64,000 nucleotides of DNA from Meiothermus sp. CFH 77666 (GCF_017497985.1 NZ_JAGDFV010000009.1:1-64000); one strand, 5' to 3'. Counted from the stretch's first letter, positions 17,030 to 26,086 are shown. The notes: generated by a model not told the origin, from the sequence alone. Numbers and translations are program-made.

Positions 17030-17902
17030 TTAGCGTTCGCCCCGCCGATAGGGTCTGCCCAGCGCTTCAGGGGCGTTGCCTTGCTGCCCACGCAGCCCTG
17101 ACAAAGCCAGCACAAGTATAACCAGAAGGTAGGGCAGGCTCGCAAACACCTCCGAGGGAATGGGGCTTTGCCCCTGGAGCCTAAACTGAAGGTAGTACAA
17201 AAGGCCAAAAAAGACCGCTCCAAAGATGGCCCTCAGTGGGCTCCAGCCCACGAAAATCACCAGCGCGACCGCAATCCAACCCAGCCCGGCAGTCATGCCA
17301 TCGGTCCAGGAGGGGCGGTAAACCAGCGAGAGGTAGGCCCCCGCCAGCCCCGCCAGCGCACCCCCAACGGCCACTGCCCCATATCGCACGGCCGATACGT
17401 TGATGCCCAGCAGGTCGGCAGCGGCGGGGTTTTCGCCCACCGAGCGGAGCGAGAGGCCCAGTTTGGTTGCGTAAAAAACCAGCCCCAGCAGCACCGCCAG
17501 CCCAATCGCTCCCAGGGTAAAGGGCCACTCGGGGGGCTGGTTGAACAGGGGCTGCCCCTCAAAGCGCTTACCGAGCAAGCCCGCCGAGCCCAGGCCCAGC
17601 ATGGTCAGCGCCAGCCCTGAGACAAACTGGTTGGCCTGCAAGGTAATGGTAACAAAAGCGTGTAGGAAGGCAGCCAGAGTACCCGCCCCCAGGGCTGCCA
17701 GTACAGCCAGCCAGAGGTTGCCATCCCCTACCCCACTGCCAAAAGCCACCGCAAAACCGGCCAGGGCTCCCAGAGCCATCATCCCCTCCACCCCCAGGTT
17801 CACTACCCCGGCGCGTTCGTTCAGAATGGCTCCCAGGCAGGCCAAAAGCAAGGGCGTACCAAAGGAGAGGGCTCGAGCGAGGGCGTTCAGGATTTCTTCC
17901 AC
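17030..17902 (-). CDS. nucleoside ABC transporter permease 2
   Basis: Polytopic membrane protein of 290 residues in the branched-chain/ribose-type permease family (NupQ/YufQ-like). Conserved segments include ILNERAGVVNLGVEGMMALGA near the N-terminus and LSLRSVGENPAAADLLGI, the cytoplasmic coupling loop, followed by GALAGLAGAYLSL. It starts 18 bp after the stop codon of permease 1 and pairs with it to form the membrane channel. A GGAAG-like site precedes the start. Confidence 0.87.
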   Translation of the reverse strand: MEEILNALARALSFGTPLLLACLGAILNERAGVVNLGVEGMMALGALAGFAVAFGSGVGDGNLWLAVLAALGAGTLAAFLHAFVTITLQANQFVSGLALTMLGLGSAGLLGKRFEGQPLFNQPPEWPFTLGAIGLAVLLGLVFYATKLGLSLRSVGENPAAADLLGINVSAVRYGAVAVGGALAGLAGAYLSLVYRPSWTDGMTAGLGWIAVALVIFVGWSPLRAIFGAVFFGLLYYLQFRLQGQSPIPSEVFASLPYLLVILVLALSGLRGQQGNAPEALGRPYRRGER

Positions 17903-17920
17903 ATTTTCACCTGCTTTCCT

Positions 17921-18976
17921 CTAGCGGCCCCAACGGAGGCGATTCCTCAGGAAAATTTCCGAGCCAATCAGGCACAAAAGCATCACCCCGCTGAACACGT
18001 CCACAATGCGGAAAGGCATGTTGAGGCTCACCTTGAGCAGGTCGCCCCCTGCCAGAATCAGGCCCATCAAGGGAGCGGTCAGAAGCACCAGCGCCGGGTT
18101 GCCCCTGGCCAACCAGGCCACAATGATGGCGGTAAAGCCATAGCCGGAGGAGAGCTGACCCGGCTCTATCAGGCGGTGGTGAATTCCGGCAATCTCGCCG
18201 ACCCCGGCCAGCCCAGCCAACCCTCCGGTGATGAGGGCTACCCAAAGCACCACCCGAACTCCCGAGATGCCCAGGTAACGGGCTGCCTCCGGGTTCTCCC
18301 CCACCACCCGCATCCGGAAGCCCAGGGTGGTGCGGGTGAGCAGCCATTGCAGGCCCAGCGCCAGCAGCACCCCCAGCAGCAGGGTGGGCCAGTGGACGTT
18401 GGTGCCGGGGAGCACTGCCAGCTGCTGGTATTCGGCGAAGCGGTCTGAGTAGATGTAGCCACGGGCGTCCCTGCCCTTCCAGGGGCCATTAATCAAAAAA
18501 ATGACCAGTGACTGTGCAACATAGTTGAGCATCAGGGTAGTGAGGATTTCATTGACGCTCAGGCGGCTTTTGAGCCAGGCTGCTACCAGGCACCACAGGG
18601 CTCCGCCGAGAGCCCCTGCCAGCGCCATGCCCGGCAGGCTGAGCCAGGGTGGAAGGGGCATAAACAGCGCCACCCCAGCCGCCCAGACTGCACCCAGGAG
18701 CAGTTGGCCTTCGGCTCCGATGTTGAAGTACTGCGTGCGAAAGGCCAGGGTCAGGCCCACCCCAATGAGCAGCAAGGGAATGCTGCGGCGCAAAATTTCC
18801 TGCCAGCCCTTGGCGTCTAGCAGGGTACCCGAGAGCATGGCGCGGTAGGCCTCGAGCGGGTTGAGTCCATAGGCCGCAAAGAGCCCACCCACCAGTACAA
18901 AAGCCACCCCCAAAGCAGCCAGCGTGACCCCCAGCACCCGGGAACGCGAAGGGTTGGCGAGGGGCTCGAGCCTCAC
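17921..18976 (-). CDS. nucleoside ABC transporter permease 1
   Basis: Polytopic permease of 351 residues, NupP/YufP-like. It has LTLAFRTQYFNIGAEGQLLLG, a central NEILTTLMLNYVA segment and the coupling loop FRMRVVGENPEAARYLGI. The N-terminus overlaps the ATPase gene by 4 bp, so the two are translationally coupled. It forms a heterodimer with the following permease. Confidence 0.87.
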   Translation of the reverse strand: MRLEPLANPSRSRVLGVTLAALGVAFVLVGGLFAAYGLNPLEAYRAMLSGTLLDAKGWQEILRRSIPLLLIGVGLTLAFRTQYFNIGAEGQLLLGAVWAAGVALFMPLPPWLSLPGMALAGALGGALWCLVAAWLKSRLSVNEILTTLMLNYVAQSLVIFLINGPWKGRDARGYIYSDRFAEYQQLAVLPGTNVHWPTLLLGVLLALGLQWLLTRTTLGFRMRVVGENPEAARYLGISGVRVVLWVALITGGLAGLAGVGEIAGIHHRLIEPGQLSSGYGFTAIIVAWLARGNPALVLLTAPLMGLILAGGDLLKVSLNMPFRIVDVFSGVMLLCLIGSEIFLRNRLRWGR

Positions 18977-20472
18977 GCCTCACCTCCGGTCATCAAAAGC
19001 CCCACCTGTTCACGGGAGATTTGACCTACCGGGTAGGGGCCCTGCAGCCTCCCCTGGTAGAGCACCGCAATCCGGTCGGATAGCGAGAGCAGCTCTTCCA
19101 GGTCTTCCGAGACCAGAAGCACCCCCGCCCCCTGGTAGGTTTTCTCGAGCAGCACCCGGTGCACCTGCTCGGTTGCCCCGATGTCGAGGCCATAGGTCGG
19201 GTGCACCGCCAGTATCAGGCGGGGCTGCCCGGAGAGCTCGCGGGCCAGAATGACCTTCTGGATGTTGCCGCCCGAAAGCAGGCGTGAGGGGGTGTGTAGG
19301 CCGGGGGTAGCCACGGCATACTCACGGATTTTTGCCTGGGCATGGGCGGCAAAAGCAGAGGGGTTGAGCAACAGGCCACGGGCAAAGGGGGGCCGGCAAA
19401 AAGAACGCAAAGCCAGGTTCTCGGCCACGCTCATGCTGGGAACGGTGCCCATGTGGATACGGTCTTCAGGAATGTGAGCCACCCCCTTGGCAAACAACCG
19501 GGCCGGGTTGGCAACCAGGGGCTGCCCGGCCAGCCGCACCATCCCGCCCTCCATTTTGCGCAAACCGGCCAGTACCTCCACCAGCTCGCTCTGGCCGTTG
19601 CCGGCTACCCCTGCAATCCCCAGAATTTCCCCCACGCATAGCTCAAAGCTAACCCCCCGCAAAGCAGGGAGATTGCGGCCCGACCGAACCTGCAAGTCCT
19701 CTACACGCAGCAAAACCTCACCCATCTGCGGATTGGCGCGCTTGCGTTCAAAGCTCACGCTGCGCCCTACCATCATCTGGGCCAGCATGGTTTTGCTGGC
19801 CTCAGGGGTGGGCATGCTGCCCACCACCTGCCCCCGGCGCAAGACCACACAGCGGTCGGCAATCGCCAGCACCTCCTCGAGTTTATGCGAGATGAAGATG
19901 AGCGACTTGCCCGCCGCCTTCAGCTCGCGCATCACCCGGAACAAGGCCTCGGCCTCCTGCGGGGTGAGGACGCTGGTAGGCTCGTCCAGGATGAGCACCT
20001 TGGCTCCCCGCAGCAAAGCCCGCACAATCTCGACCCGCTGCTTCTCGCCCGGCGAAAGCTGGTGGACGTGGGCCTGGGGGTCAATGGAGAGGCCATATCC
20101 CTGGGCAATGCGTTCGATCAGGGGCACGATGCGCCGGGCCGGCAGCAAGGGGGTTCCGATGCCTAAGGCCAGGTTCTCGGCCACCGTATGACGGCCCACC
20201 AGCGTAGGGTGCTGGGGCACCAACCCGATGCCAAGTTTGAGGGCATCCACTGGTGAGTGAATCTTGACCGGACGGCCTTCCAGGAAGATTTCGCCCTCAT
20301 CCGGGCGGTAGAGGCCGTACAGTATGGAAATGAGCGTAGACTTACCCGCCCCATTCTCGCCCAGCAAGGCCAGTACCTCGCCGGGGTAGACCTCGAGACT
20401 CACCCCATCGTTGGCCACTACCCCTGGGAAGCGCTTGGTGATGTTTTGGAGTCGCAAAAGGGGCTCGCCCAT
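18973..20472 (-). CDS. nucleoside ABC transporter, double ATPase
   Basis: Protein of 499 residues with two nucleotide-binding domains in one chain, as in RbsA, MglA and NupO. Domain 1 has Walker A GENGAGKST, signature LSPGEKQRVE and Walker B LILDEPTSVLT. Domain 2 has a degenerate P-loop (GVAGNGQSE), signature LSGGNIQKV and a weakened Walker B (LILAVHPTYGLD). Such asymmetry is normal for the family. First gene of the importer operon; upstream is the repeat-rich stretch 20473-20911, with no obvious consensus promoter. Confidence 0.9.
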   Translation of the reverse strand: MGEPLLRLQNITKRFPGVVANDGVSLEVYPGEVLALLGENGAGKSTLISILYGLYRPDEGEIFLEGRPVKIHSPVDALKLGIGLVPQHPTLVGRHTVAENLALGIGTPLLPARRIVPLIERIAQGYGLSIDPQAHVHQLSPGEKQRVEIVRALLRGAKVLILDEPTSVLTPQEAEALFRVMRELKAAGKSLIFISHKLEEVLAIADRCVVLRRGQVVGSMPTPEASKTMLAQMMVGRSVSFERKRANPQMGEVLLRVEDLQVRSGRNLPALRGVSFELCVGEILGIAGVAGNGQSELVEVLAGLRKMEGGMVRLAGQPLVANPARLFAKGVAHIPEDRIHMGTVPSMSVAENLALRSFCRPPFARGLLLNPSAFAAHAQAKIREYAVATPGLHTPSRLLSGGNIQKVILARELSGQPRLILAVHPTYGLDIGATEQVHRVLLEKTYQGAGVLLVSEDLEELLSLSDRIAVLYQGRLQGPYPVGQISREQVGLLMTGGEA

Positions 20473-20570
20473 TGCGAGAAATCATATCGCAAAGCCCGCG
20501 CGTCACAGGAGGGCTCAGATGCGTTCTAATTGGTCTGGCAACAAAGTCGTCGGGATACTTCAAATTTCAC

Positions 20571-20782
20571 CGTCATTCCAAGGCGCACGCAGTGCGACGA
20601 GGAATCGGGTACTGCTCTTCACGTTTCCCACCAATACGACGCACACGGTGCGTCGTATTGTAGTCGGTACGGCAAAAACCGCCGCACCGACTATTCGTGG
20701 GAACCGCTCTCAGGGGTCGCGAATGCAGGGGACTGAAGCGCATCAGATGCCTCACTTCGCTGCGCTGCGTTCGGAAGGACAT
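20571..20782. repeat. REP-type inverted pair enclosing a three-way-junction sequence
   Basis: Two diverged copies of a REP-like motif lie in opposite orientation at 20571-20606 (ATTCC...CGCAC-GCA-GTGCG...GGAAT) and 20741-20782. Between them, 20625-20703 can fold as a branched structure. The outer stem is TTCCCAC with GTGGGAA. Hairpin A is 12 bp, AATACGACGCAC with GTGCGTCGTATT, around a 3-nt loop (20633-20659). Hairpin B is TAGTCGGT with ACCGACTA plus an inner GGC/GCC (20661-20693). It may be a mobile REPIN/MITE or a structured RNA; the sequence alone does not decide. The rest of the 439-bp gap 20473-20911 holds the palindrome at 20797-20819 and nothing else recognised. Confidence 0.6.
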
Positions 20783-20796
20783 ATAGGCCAGCCGGA

Positions 20797-20819
20797 GGGT
20801 TAAAGGTTACCTTAACCCC
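20797..20819. promoter_or_regulatory. near-palindrome upstream of the BTAD regulator gene
   Basis: GGGTTAAAGGTTACCTTAACCCC: arms GGGTTAA and TTAACCC with inner AGGT/ACCT, lying 93-115 bp before the regulator's start codon. It could be an operator. No canonical -35/-10 pair was found; TATCCT at 20839-20844 is a possible -10 box. Confidence 0.35.
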
Positions 20820-20911
20820 AAATAACCCGGCCCTTTGCTATCCTCTAGCTAAATTGAATGCAGTAAACGGCAGGAGCCTGTTTCCCATCTGAATCTGGAA
20901 AGCCTCACACC

Positions 20912-23900
20912 ATGCTGCAAGTAGAGCTACTGGGTTCTCCCCAATTGCGCTGCGAGGGTCAGGAGCTGAATCTGCCCCGCAAAGCGGTTGCATTGCTGGC
21001 CTTCCTGGCCCTCGAGGGCCGCCAGCCCCGGAACCGGTTGGTTGAGCTGCTGTGGGGAAGCTGTGAAGAGAGCAGAGGACAGCACAATCTGCGGCAGACG
21101 CTGTACCGGCTGAGTAACAGCCCATTGGGGGCCTACATCCTGGCCGGACGCGAGCAGCTCGAGCTGGTGCAGTTTGAGCTGGACGTACAGCGCTTTCGGG
21201 AACAGGTCGAGGTGCAACACTGGCCCGAGGCGCTGGCAACCTACAAAGGCGAGTTTTTGCAAGGCCTGGAGCTGGAGGAAGAGACCTACAGCGACTGGCT
21301 CCAACGCTGGCGCGAGCGGCTGGAGCGGCTTTGGGCGATGGCCCTTGAGGGTCAGGCTAAACAGCTCGAGGCCGACGGGAAAGTCCAGCTTGCCCTGGAG
21401 CTCTACCTCGAGCTGATTCGCCACGACGAGCTCCAGGAACATTTCCACCGCGAGGCCATGCGGCTCTACGCGGCGCTTGGGCAGACCGAGGGGGCACTCA
21501 ATCAGTACAAGCTGCTTTGTCAAGTGTTGCAGCGGGAGTTGGCCCTGGAACCACTACCCGAAACCCAGGCCCTGGCCGAGCAAATCCGCCAGCGCAAGAC
21601 GACCCCTCGGGTGTGGCCTCAAGCCCCCAGCAGCCCAACCTTCAACCCACCGCTGGTAGGGCGAGCAGCAGCCCTCGAGCAGCTCGAGGCGGCCTGGCAG
21701 AGCCAATACATCCTGCTCATCGCCGGCCCAGCAGGGGTGGGCAAGAGCCGTCTGGCAAAAGAATTGCTGGCCGATAAGGGACTCTACATTACCCTCTCGG
21801 GACAACCCGGCGACGGGCCGACCCCCTATGCTTCCATGACCCGGTGGGTGCGCCAGGCCCTGAGCACCAAGCCCGACCTGCAGCCGAAAAGCTGGATACG
21901 CCTCGAGGCTTCCCGGCTGGTGCCCGAGTTGTGGGACACCCCTCCGCCGCCACTCGACGAAAGTACCCAGGTGCGGTTCTTCTCGGGGCTGGTGGAATTG
22001 ATGATAGAGGCCCATGGCAGCACGGTTTTTCTCAGCGAGGACGAGCACTACAGCGACCCCTGGAGCCTCCGGGCGCTGGCGGTGGGGCTGGAGCAACGCA
22101 GCGCGTCGGCTCGGTTGGTGGTCACGGTGCGCCCCGACGAGGTGGGGCCGGAAGTAGCCCGTCGCTATCAAGACTGGCAGAACTGCCGGAGGGCAGCCTG
22201 GCTCGAGCTAGAACCTCTGAGCGAGCTCGAGGTGGCCGAACTTATCGCGCACCTCTCGGGGCGGCCAGCGCGGCTGTTTCCACAGCGGGTCTACCGGGCC
22301 ACCTCGGGCAACCCGCTCTTTGTGCTACAGACCCTGCAGAGCCTCTTCGAGTCCGGTGAGTTGCGCCTGGGGGAGGGAGGTGTGTGGGAGACCCCCTACG
22401 ACGAGTCCACCCACGACTACACCGAGCTACGCATTGCTGCCAGCGTCCGCCAGACCATTCTGGGTCGCCTCGAGCGCCAGGGCGCGGCGGTGCGGCGCAG
22501 CCTGGAGGTAGCAGCTCTGATTACCGAGGCCACCTTCGACTCGAAAACCCTGGCCGAGGCCACTGCGCTCTCGGCCTGGGAGGTTTCCGAGGCGCTCGAG
22601 CGAGCCAGTCAAGCCCGCTTAATCGAGGCAGTTCCCCAAGGCTACCGTTTTAGCCACGACCTGATTGCCCGCGCCATTGCCGAGGCCCTCAAGCCCGACC
22701 GCAAGCGACTCATCTCGGCTCACCTGGCCCAGCACTACACCAAGCAGGCCGAACATCCGGCCAAGGTGGCAGGCTACTTTCAGGCCGCAGGACAGCCCGA
22801 ACAGGCCATCCAGTGGTGGCTCAAGGCCGCCCAGCAGGCGCATAGCGTGCGGGCTTTCCGCGAAGCCGATGCTTACTATCGGCTGGCTCTGGAAGCCATG
22901 CCACCCGAGCACCCCCAGCGTTTTGAGGCGCTGGCCGCACGCTTCTATCTCTGCCGCCAGGTCGGGATTGCCAACCTGAAACAGCAGCTCGAGCTGCTCG
23001 GGGTCATGCAGCACGAGGCCCAGACCCCCCTCCAACACTCCCTTGTGTGGTTCTACCGTGGGATGGTGCTCGACGACCAGCAAGACCTGGTCGGTGCAAT
23101 GGAGGCCAGTCGCAGGGCCTACGAGTTTGCCCTCGAGGTCTCTGCTTTTGAAGCCTTCTACCCTCTAGTCTTTGTCACCCACTACCAGCGCGACCTGGGG
23201 CTGCTGGAAGAGGCCCATCAGTACGGGCTAGACGCGCTGAAGCTGGCGCAAGGCCTCACCCCCTACCACCAGATCGAGGCCCGGCTTTGCCACAGCCTGA
23301 CCCTGATGCTCCAGGAACGGCCTGCCGAGGCCCTGGACTGGATCGGGCAAGCCGAGTGCCTTATGCGGCAGCATAGCCCGGCGCCCTCGAGCTTCTGGCT
23401 GCTGCAAGAACGAATTGGGATCGTGCGGGCACGGGTACACCTGAGCCAGGGACGCTACGCCGACGCCATTTGCGAGACAGAAGACATCCTCCAGAAAGCC
23501 AGGCAGGGTGGGGTGCAACGCCAGGAGCTGGTAGCCCTATTGGTGCGAGCCGAGGCCTGGCTGGGCTTGGGCCAGACTGCCGGGGCCACGCTGGATTTGG
23601 AACGGGCCCAGGAGCTCTCAGAAAACCTTCAGTGGGCTGCCTCCGAGGTGAAGCAGCTTTACGCCGAGCTCGAGCTAGCCCTGCACAACCCCAAAGCCGC
23701 CCTTCGTCAGGCCAAACTGGCTCTCGAGGCTGCGGGGAAACATCGGGTTAACCAGATAAATGCCCTCTACAGCCGCAGCGGGGCCTGGTTGGCTTTGGAC
23801 GAGCAGGCCAAGGCCAGGGCCGACCTCGAGCAAGCCCTCACCCTGCACGGCGGCACCGTGCGTTTCCGCAGCGTCAGCGAGCAGGCCCTCCGGGCCCGAC

Positions 23901-23920
23901 TGGCAATGACGGTAGCGTGA
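20912..23920 (+). CDS. BTAD/SARP-type regulator with AAA ATPase and TPR domains
   Basis: Very large transcriptional regulator (1002 residues). Residues 1-80 form an OmpR-like winged helix (LGSPQLRCEGQELNLPRKA, LVELLWG). A bacterial transcriptional activator domain of helical repeats follows to about 225. An ATPase domain begins at LVGRAAALEQLEAAW with P-loop AGPAGVGKSR (about 273-282) and an acidic Walker-B-like VFLSEDEHYSD. The C-terminal 450 residues are TPR-like repeats. Proteins of this plan couple ligand or protein sensing to ATP hydrolysis and activate nearby genes. It faces the secreted-protein cluster and is divergent from the nucleoside importer; either could be a target. Confidence 0.8.
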   Translation: MLQVELLGSPQLRCEGQELNLPRKAVALLAFLALEGRQPRNRLVELLWGSCEESRGQHNLRQTLYRLSNSPLGAYILAGREQLELVQFELDVQRFREQVEVQHWPEALATYKGEFLQGLELEEETYSDWLQRWRERLERLWAMALEGQAKQLEADGKVQLALELYLELIRHDELQEHFHREAMRLYAALGQTEGALNQYKLLCQVLQRELALEPLPETQALAEQIRQRKTTPRVWPQAPSSPTFNPPLVGRAAALEQLEAAWQSQYILLIAGPAGVGKSRLAKELLADKGLYITLSGQPGDGPTPYASMTRWVRQALSTKPDLQPKSWIRLEASRLVPELWDTPPPPLDESTQVRFFSGLVELMIEAHGSTVFLSEDEHYSDPWSLRALAVGLEQRSASARLVVTVRPDEVGPEVARRYQDWQNCRRAAWLELEPLSELEVAELIAHLSGRPARLFPQRVYRATSGNPLFVLQTLQSLFESGELRLGEGGVWETPYDESTHDYTELRIAASVRQTILGRLERQGAAVRRSLEVAALITEATFDSKTLAEATALSAWEVSEALERASQARLIEAVPQGYRFSHDLIARAIAEALKPDRKRLISAHLAQHYTKQAEHPAKVAGYFQAAGQPEQAIQWWLKAAQQAHSVRAFREADAYYRLALEAMPPEHPQRFEALAARFYLCRQVGIANLKQQLELLGVMQHEAQTPLQHSLVWFYRGMVLDDQQDLVGAMEASRRAYEFALEVSAFEAFYPLVFVTHYQRDLGLLEEAHQYGLDALKLAQGLTPYHQIEARLCHSLTLMLQERPAEALDWIGQAECLMRQHSPAPSSFWLLQERIGIVRARVHLSQGRYADAICETEDILQKARQGGVQRQELVALLVRAEAWLGLGQTAGATLDLERAQELSENLQWAASEVKQLYAELELALHNPKAALRQAKLALEAAGKHRVNQINALYSRSGAWLALDEQAKARADLEQALTLHGGTVRFRSVSEQALRARLAMTVA

Positions 23921-23945
23921 CGCAGCCCTTGCTACCCTCGGCTCG

Positions 23946-24143
23946 GTGATGGAACCGAAGCCCCCAAAACCCCTCGACCTGGTACTGCACCTCGAGCCTT
24001 CTGCGCCCCAGCAGCCCTGGCGGGCGGTTTTGCTCGACCCCGAGACAAGGGAAGAACAGGTTTTCAACAGCCCACTGGAGCTATTGCAGTACCTGGAGCA
24101 GCTCTGCCGGGACTCAGGCGGGCGGGTTTTTGGGATTCGCTAA
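23946..24143 (+). CDS. small hypothetical protein
   Basis: Frame of 65 residues starting GTG ATG, 26 bp after the regulator's stop codon. It is proline-rich at the N-terminus and has an acidic amphipathic C-terminal half (SPLELLQYLEQLCRDSGGR). No signal peptide and no recognised family. The close spacing suggests co-transcription with the regulator. Whether it is translated is uncertain. Confidence 0.5.
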   Translation: MMEPKPPKPLDLVLHLEPSAPQQPWRAVLLDPETREEQVFNSPLELLQYLEQLCRDSGGRVFGIR

Positions 24144-24166
24144 CGCCATCACCAAGGGAGCAACCC

Positions 24167-24298
24167 ATGAAACAAACCCTTGGACGGCTCGCCCTTCTGG
24201 CCCTGGTGCTCGCCACCCTGGTGGCCTGCGGAGGTGGGGGCGGCGGCAACGCAGGCATCTGGGACAACAGCCGGTGGGATCAGGCCAACTGGCAGTAG
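24167..24298 (+). CDS. 43-residue lipoprotein
   Basis: A short gene easily missed. AAGGGAG lies about 6 bp before the ATG. The product has a complete lipoprotein signal peptide ending LATLVAC (Cys about 21), then a run of six glycines and a tail with three tryptophans (AGIWDNSRWDQANWQ). The mature chain is only about 23 residues. It ends 8 bp before the next secreted-protein gene and is likely in the same transcript. Function unknown; a small surface anchor or partner of the following proteins is possible. Confidence 0.7.
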   Translation: MKQTLGRLALLALVLATLVACGGGGGGNAGIWDNSRWDQANWQ

Positions 24299-24306
24299 GA
24301 GGGTTT

Positions 24307-25029
24307 ATGCGCGGGAAAAACCTTTTCTTTTTCGTGTTGGGTGCTGGCATCGTGGCCTCGGGCATCTGGGCCCTGAGCGTGGGGTCGCTCACCAGCTTCA
24401 GTGCGGGCACGCCTATCAAGGCTGGCGAGGTCAACGACAACTTCACCATCCTGCGGAATGCCATAGTGGCCCTCGAGGGCCGACCCTCACTTAGCTTTGG
24501 AGCTAACCTGACCGGCAGCAATGCCAGCACTGCGGGCTTCACGATCCGCAACGAGGCCGCTGGCGGCACCGCCCTTCGGGGAGAGGGAGCGGGAGGCTTG
24601 AATGTGGGTGTCTGGGGTGTGGTAGCCGACAGCGGATGGGGAGTAGTTGGCTCCTCGAACGGTGGGGGCTTGGGGGTAGAGGGCAGGGCCATCGGCGGCG
24701 TGGCCCTTTCTGCCGTTGCCCCTGCAGGAATTGCCCTGCAGATTAATGGCCCCATTCGGGTTACAGGCACAAAACCGGCCTTCGTACACACCGCGACCGC
24801 TGCCAACATCAACGCCAGCCGCACCACCCTGGACAACCCCATGATCAACGGCGACCCTAATGCCATTCTGACCGTGACCCCCGTCAGCAACGATACCGAC
24901 CCCGTTGTCAATTCGCCCATCGGGGTTTCCTACGATAGCGGCGCGGGCCGCTGGCGCATTTTCCGGGCCGACGGGAGCAACATGCCTGCCGGGGCCAAAT
25001 TCAACGTGCTGGTCATCAAGCAGCTCTGA
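24307..25029 (+). CDS. secreted/surface protein with AGxPIxAxEVNxNF motif
   Basis: Protein of 240 residues. GGAGGG lies just before ATG 24307. An N-terminal membrane segment is followed by FSAGTPIKAGEVNDNF, a motif shared with the protein at 25505. The middle is rich in Gly-Val repeats (GVWGVVADSGWGVVGSS), as in surface proteins with beta-helical repeats. The C-terminal 90 residues (DNPMINGDPNAILTVTP ... SGAGRWRIFRADG) form a domain I have seen in many secreted bacterial proteins. Probably exported and exposed on the cell surface; role unknown. Confidence 0.7.
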   Translation: MRGKNLFFFVLGAGIVASGIWALSVGSLTSFSAGTPIKAGEVNDNFTILRNAIVALEGRPSLSFGANLTGSNASTAGFTIRNEAAGGTALRGEGAGGLNVGVWGVVADSGWGVVGSSNGGGLGVEGRAIGGVALSAVAPAGIALQINGPIRVTGTKPAFVHTATAANINASRTTLDNPMINGDPNAILTVTPVSNDTDPVVNSPIGVSYDSGAGRWRIFRADGSNMPAGAKFNVLVIKQL

Positions 25030-25042
25030 TGGAGGGGAAGGC

Positions 25043-25495
25043 ATGAAAAACGCCTGGATACTCGGGTTCTTGCTCCTGCTTTCGTGTGCCTGGGCTCAGC
25101 AGTTTAGCGTGGGGGGCGGGCTGAGCTTCAACGCCGGGAGTGGGGGCTCCTCGGCGCAGGGCAACGTTCAGTTCACGGTTCGCAATCTGGTACAGGCCGC
25201 CCCGATTTCCGTACATCTGCGGGCGGTGGCCGATGCCGCCCTGAGCAGCAGCTTTACCGCCACCCTCAGCGCGGGGCCGCTGGCGAGCCTTAACCTGGAT
25301 CCGCTGCAAATCTATGCGGGCCCCAGCGTGGGGTTCCTGTTCTCGAGCGGCAGTCTAACCGGCCCCATCTTCGCCCTGGCGGCGGGCCTCGAGCTTCCTA
25401 CCGGCAACGTCTACACCTTCCTGGAAGGGGTGTTCACCTTCAACGGCCCCAGTGCCGGTTTTGGCGTGCGGGGTGGGGTCAACGTGCGTTTGTGA
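25043..25495 (+). CDS. secreted beta-rich protein, outer-membrane-like
   Basis: Protein of 150 residues with a signal peptide (MKNAWILGFLLLLSCAWAQ). The mature part is an alternating hydrophobic/polar strand pattern rich in Gly and Ser with a C-terminal VNVRL, suggestive of a small beta-barrel or of strands in the outer envelope. GGAGGGG precedes the start. It sits 13 bp after the previous secreted protein and 9 bp before the next, so all are one operon. Confidence 0.65.
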   Translation: MKNAWILGFLLLLSCAWAQQFSVGGGLSFNAGSGGSSAQGNVQFTVRNLVQAAPISVHLRAVADAALSSSFTATLSAGPLASLNLDPLQIYAGPSVGFLFSSGSLTGPIFALAAGLELPTGNVYTFLEGVFTFNGPSAGFGVRGGVNVRL

Positions 25496-25504
25496 GGTAC
25501 TGGT

Positions 25505-26080
25505 ATGCCTAATAAAAACCTCTTTTTTCTGGCGCTGGGGTTTGGTCTGTCTACCCTGGGCCTGTGGGCCCTGGCCGGAGTTACGCTGCCACACACCTTC
25601 ACCGCAGGGAGTCCCATCCGCGCTGCCGAGGTCAATGCCAACTTCAGCGCCCTGAACAACGCCCTGCCCGGCGTGGCTCAGACCGTGGAATCGAATACCA
25701 CCGACATTCCCGACTTCCCCAACTCCTTGAGCCGCAGCGTGACCATCAACGTGCCGGGGCCCGGATATGTAAGGGTCAGCGCCAGCCTCCAACTCAATAT
25801 CGTGTACACCGGAGGCAACGCCCTCTTCACGGTGGCTTTGGCCAACGAACCCGATGTCATCCGCCCAGACCAGGACAAGCGCATCTCGCTACCCGGAGGT
25901 TTGCCCAACTGGACTTATATCCAGATTGTCAGCAGCGAGCGGGTATTCCCGGTGGACAGTGCGGGCCCCAAGACCTTCTATTTGCTGGTGGAGGAAAATA
26001 GCGCCACCCAGGGCCAGGTTGCCAGAAGTACCCTCACTGCCACCTTCGTAACCGGCATGGGGACGGTGCAAAACCCGTAA
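25505..26080 (+). CDS. secreted protein with AGxPIxAxEVNxNF motif (second paralogue)
   Basis: Protein of 191 residues. N-terminal membrane segment, then FTAGSPIRAAEVNANFSAL, matching the protein at 24307 (F.AG.PI.A.EVN.NF). The C-terminal domain is different, a beta-sandwich-like region without cysteines (SRSVTINVPGPGYVRVSA). The two genes therefore share an export and attachment module but carry different cargo domains. Function unknown. Confidence 0.65.
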   Translation: MPNKNLFFLALGFGLSTLGLWALAGVTLPHTFTAGSPIRAAEVNANFSALNNALPGVAQTVESNTTDIPDFPNSLSRSVTINVPGPGYVRVSASLQLNIVYTGGNALFTVALANEPDVIRPDQDKRISLPGGLPNWTYIQIVSSERVFPVDSAGPKTFYLLVEENSATQGQVARSTLTATFVTGMGTVQNP

Positions 26081-26086
26081 ACAAAT

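Noticed and set aside
20625-20703. attC cassette site for the three-way-junction core
   Set aside because: The outer arms are TTCCCAC/GTGGGAA and lack the RYYYAAC and GTTRRRY core orientation of attC.
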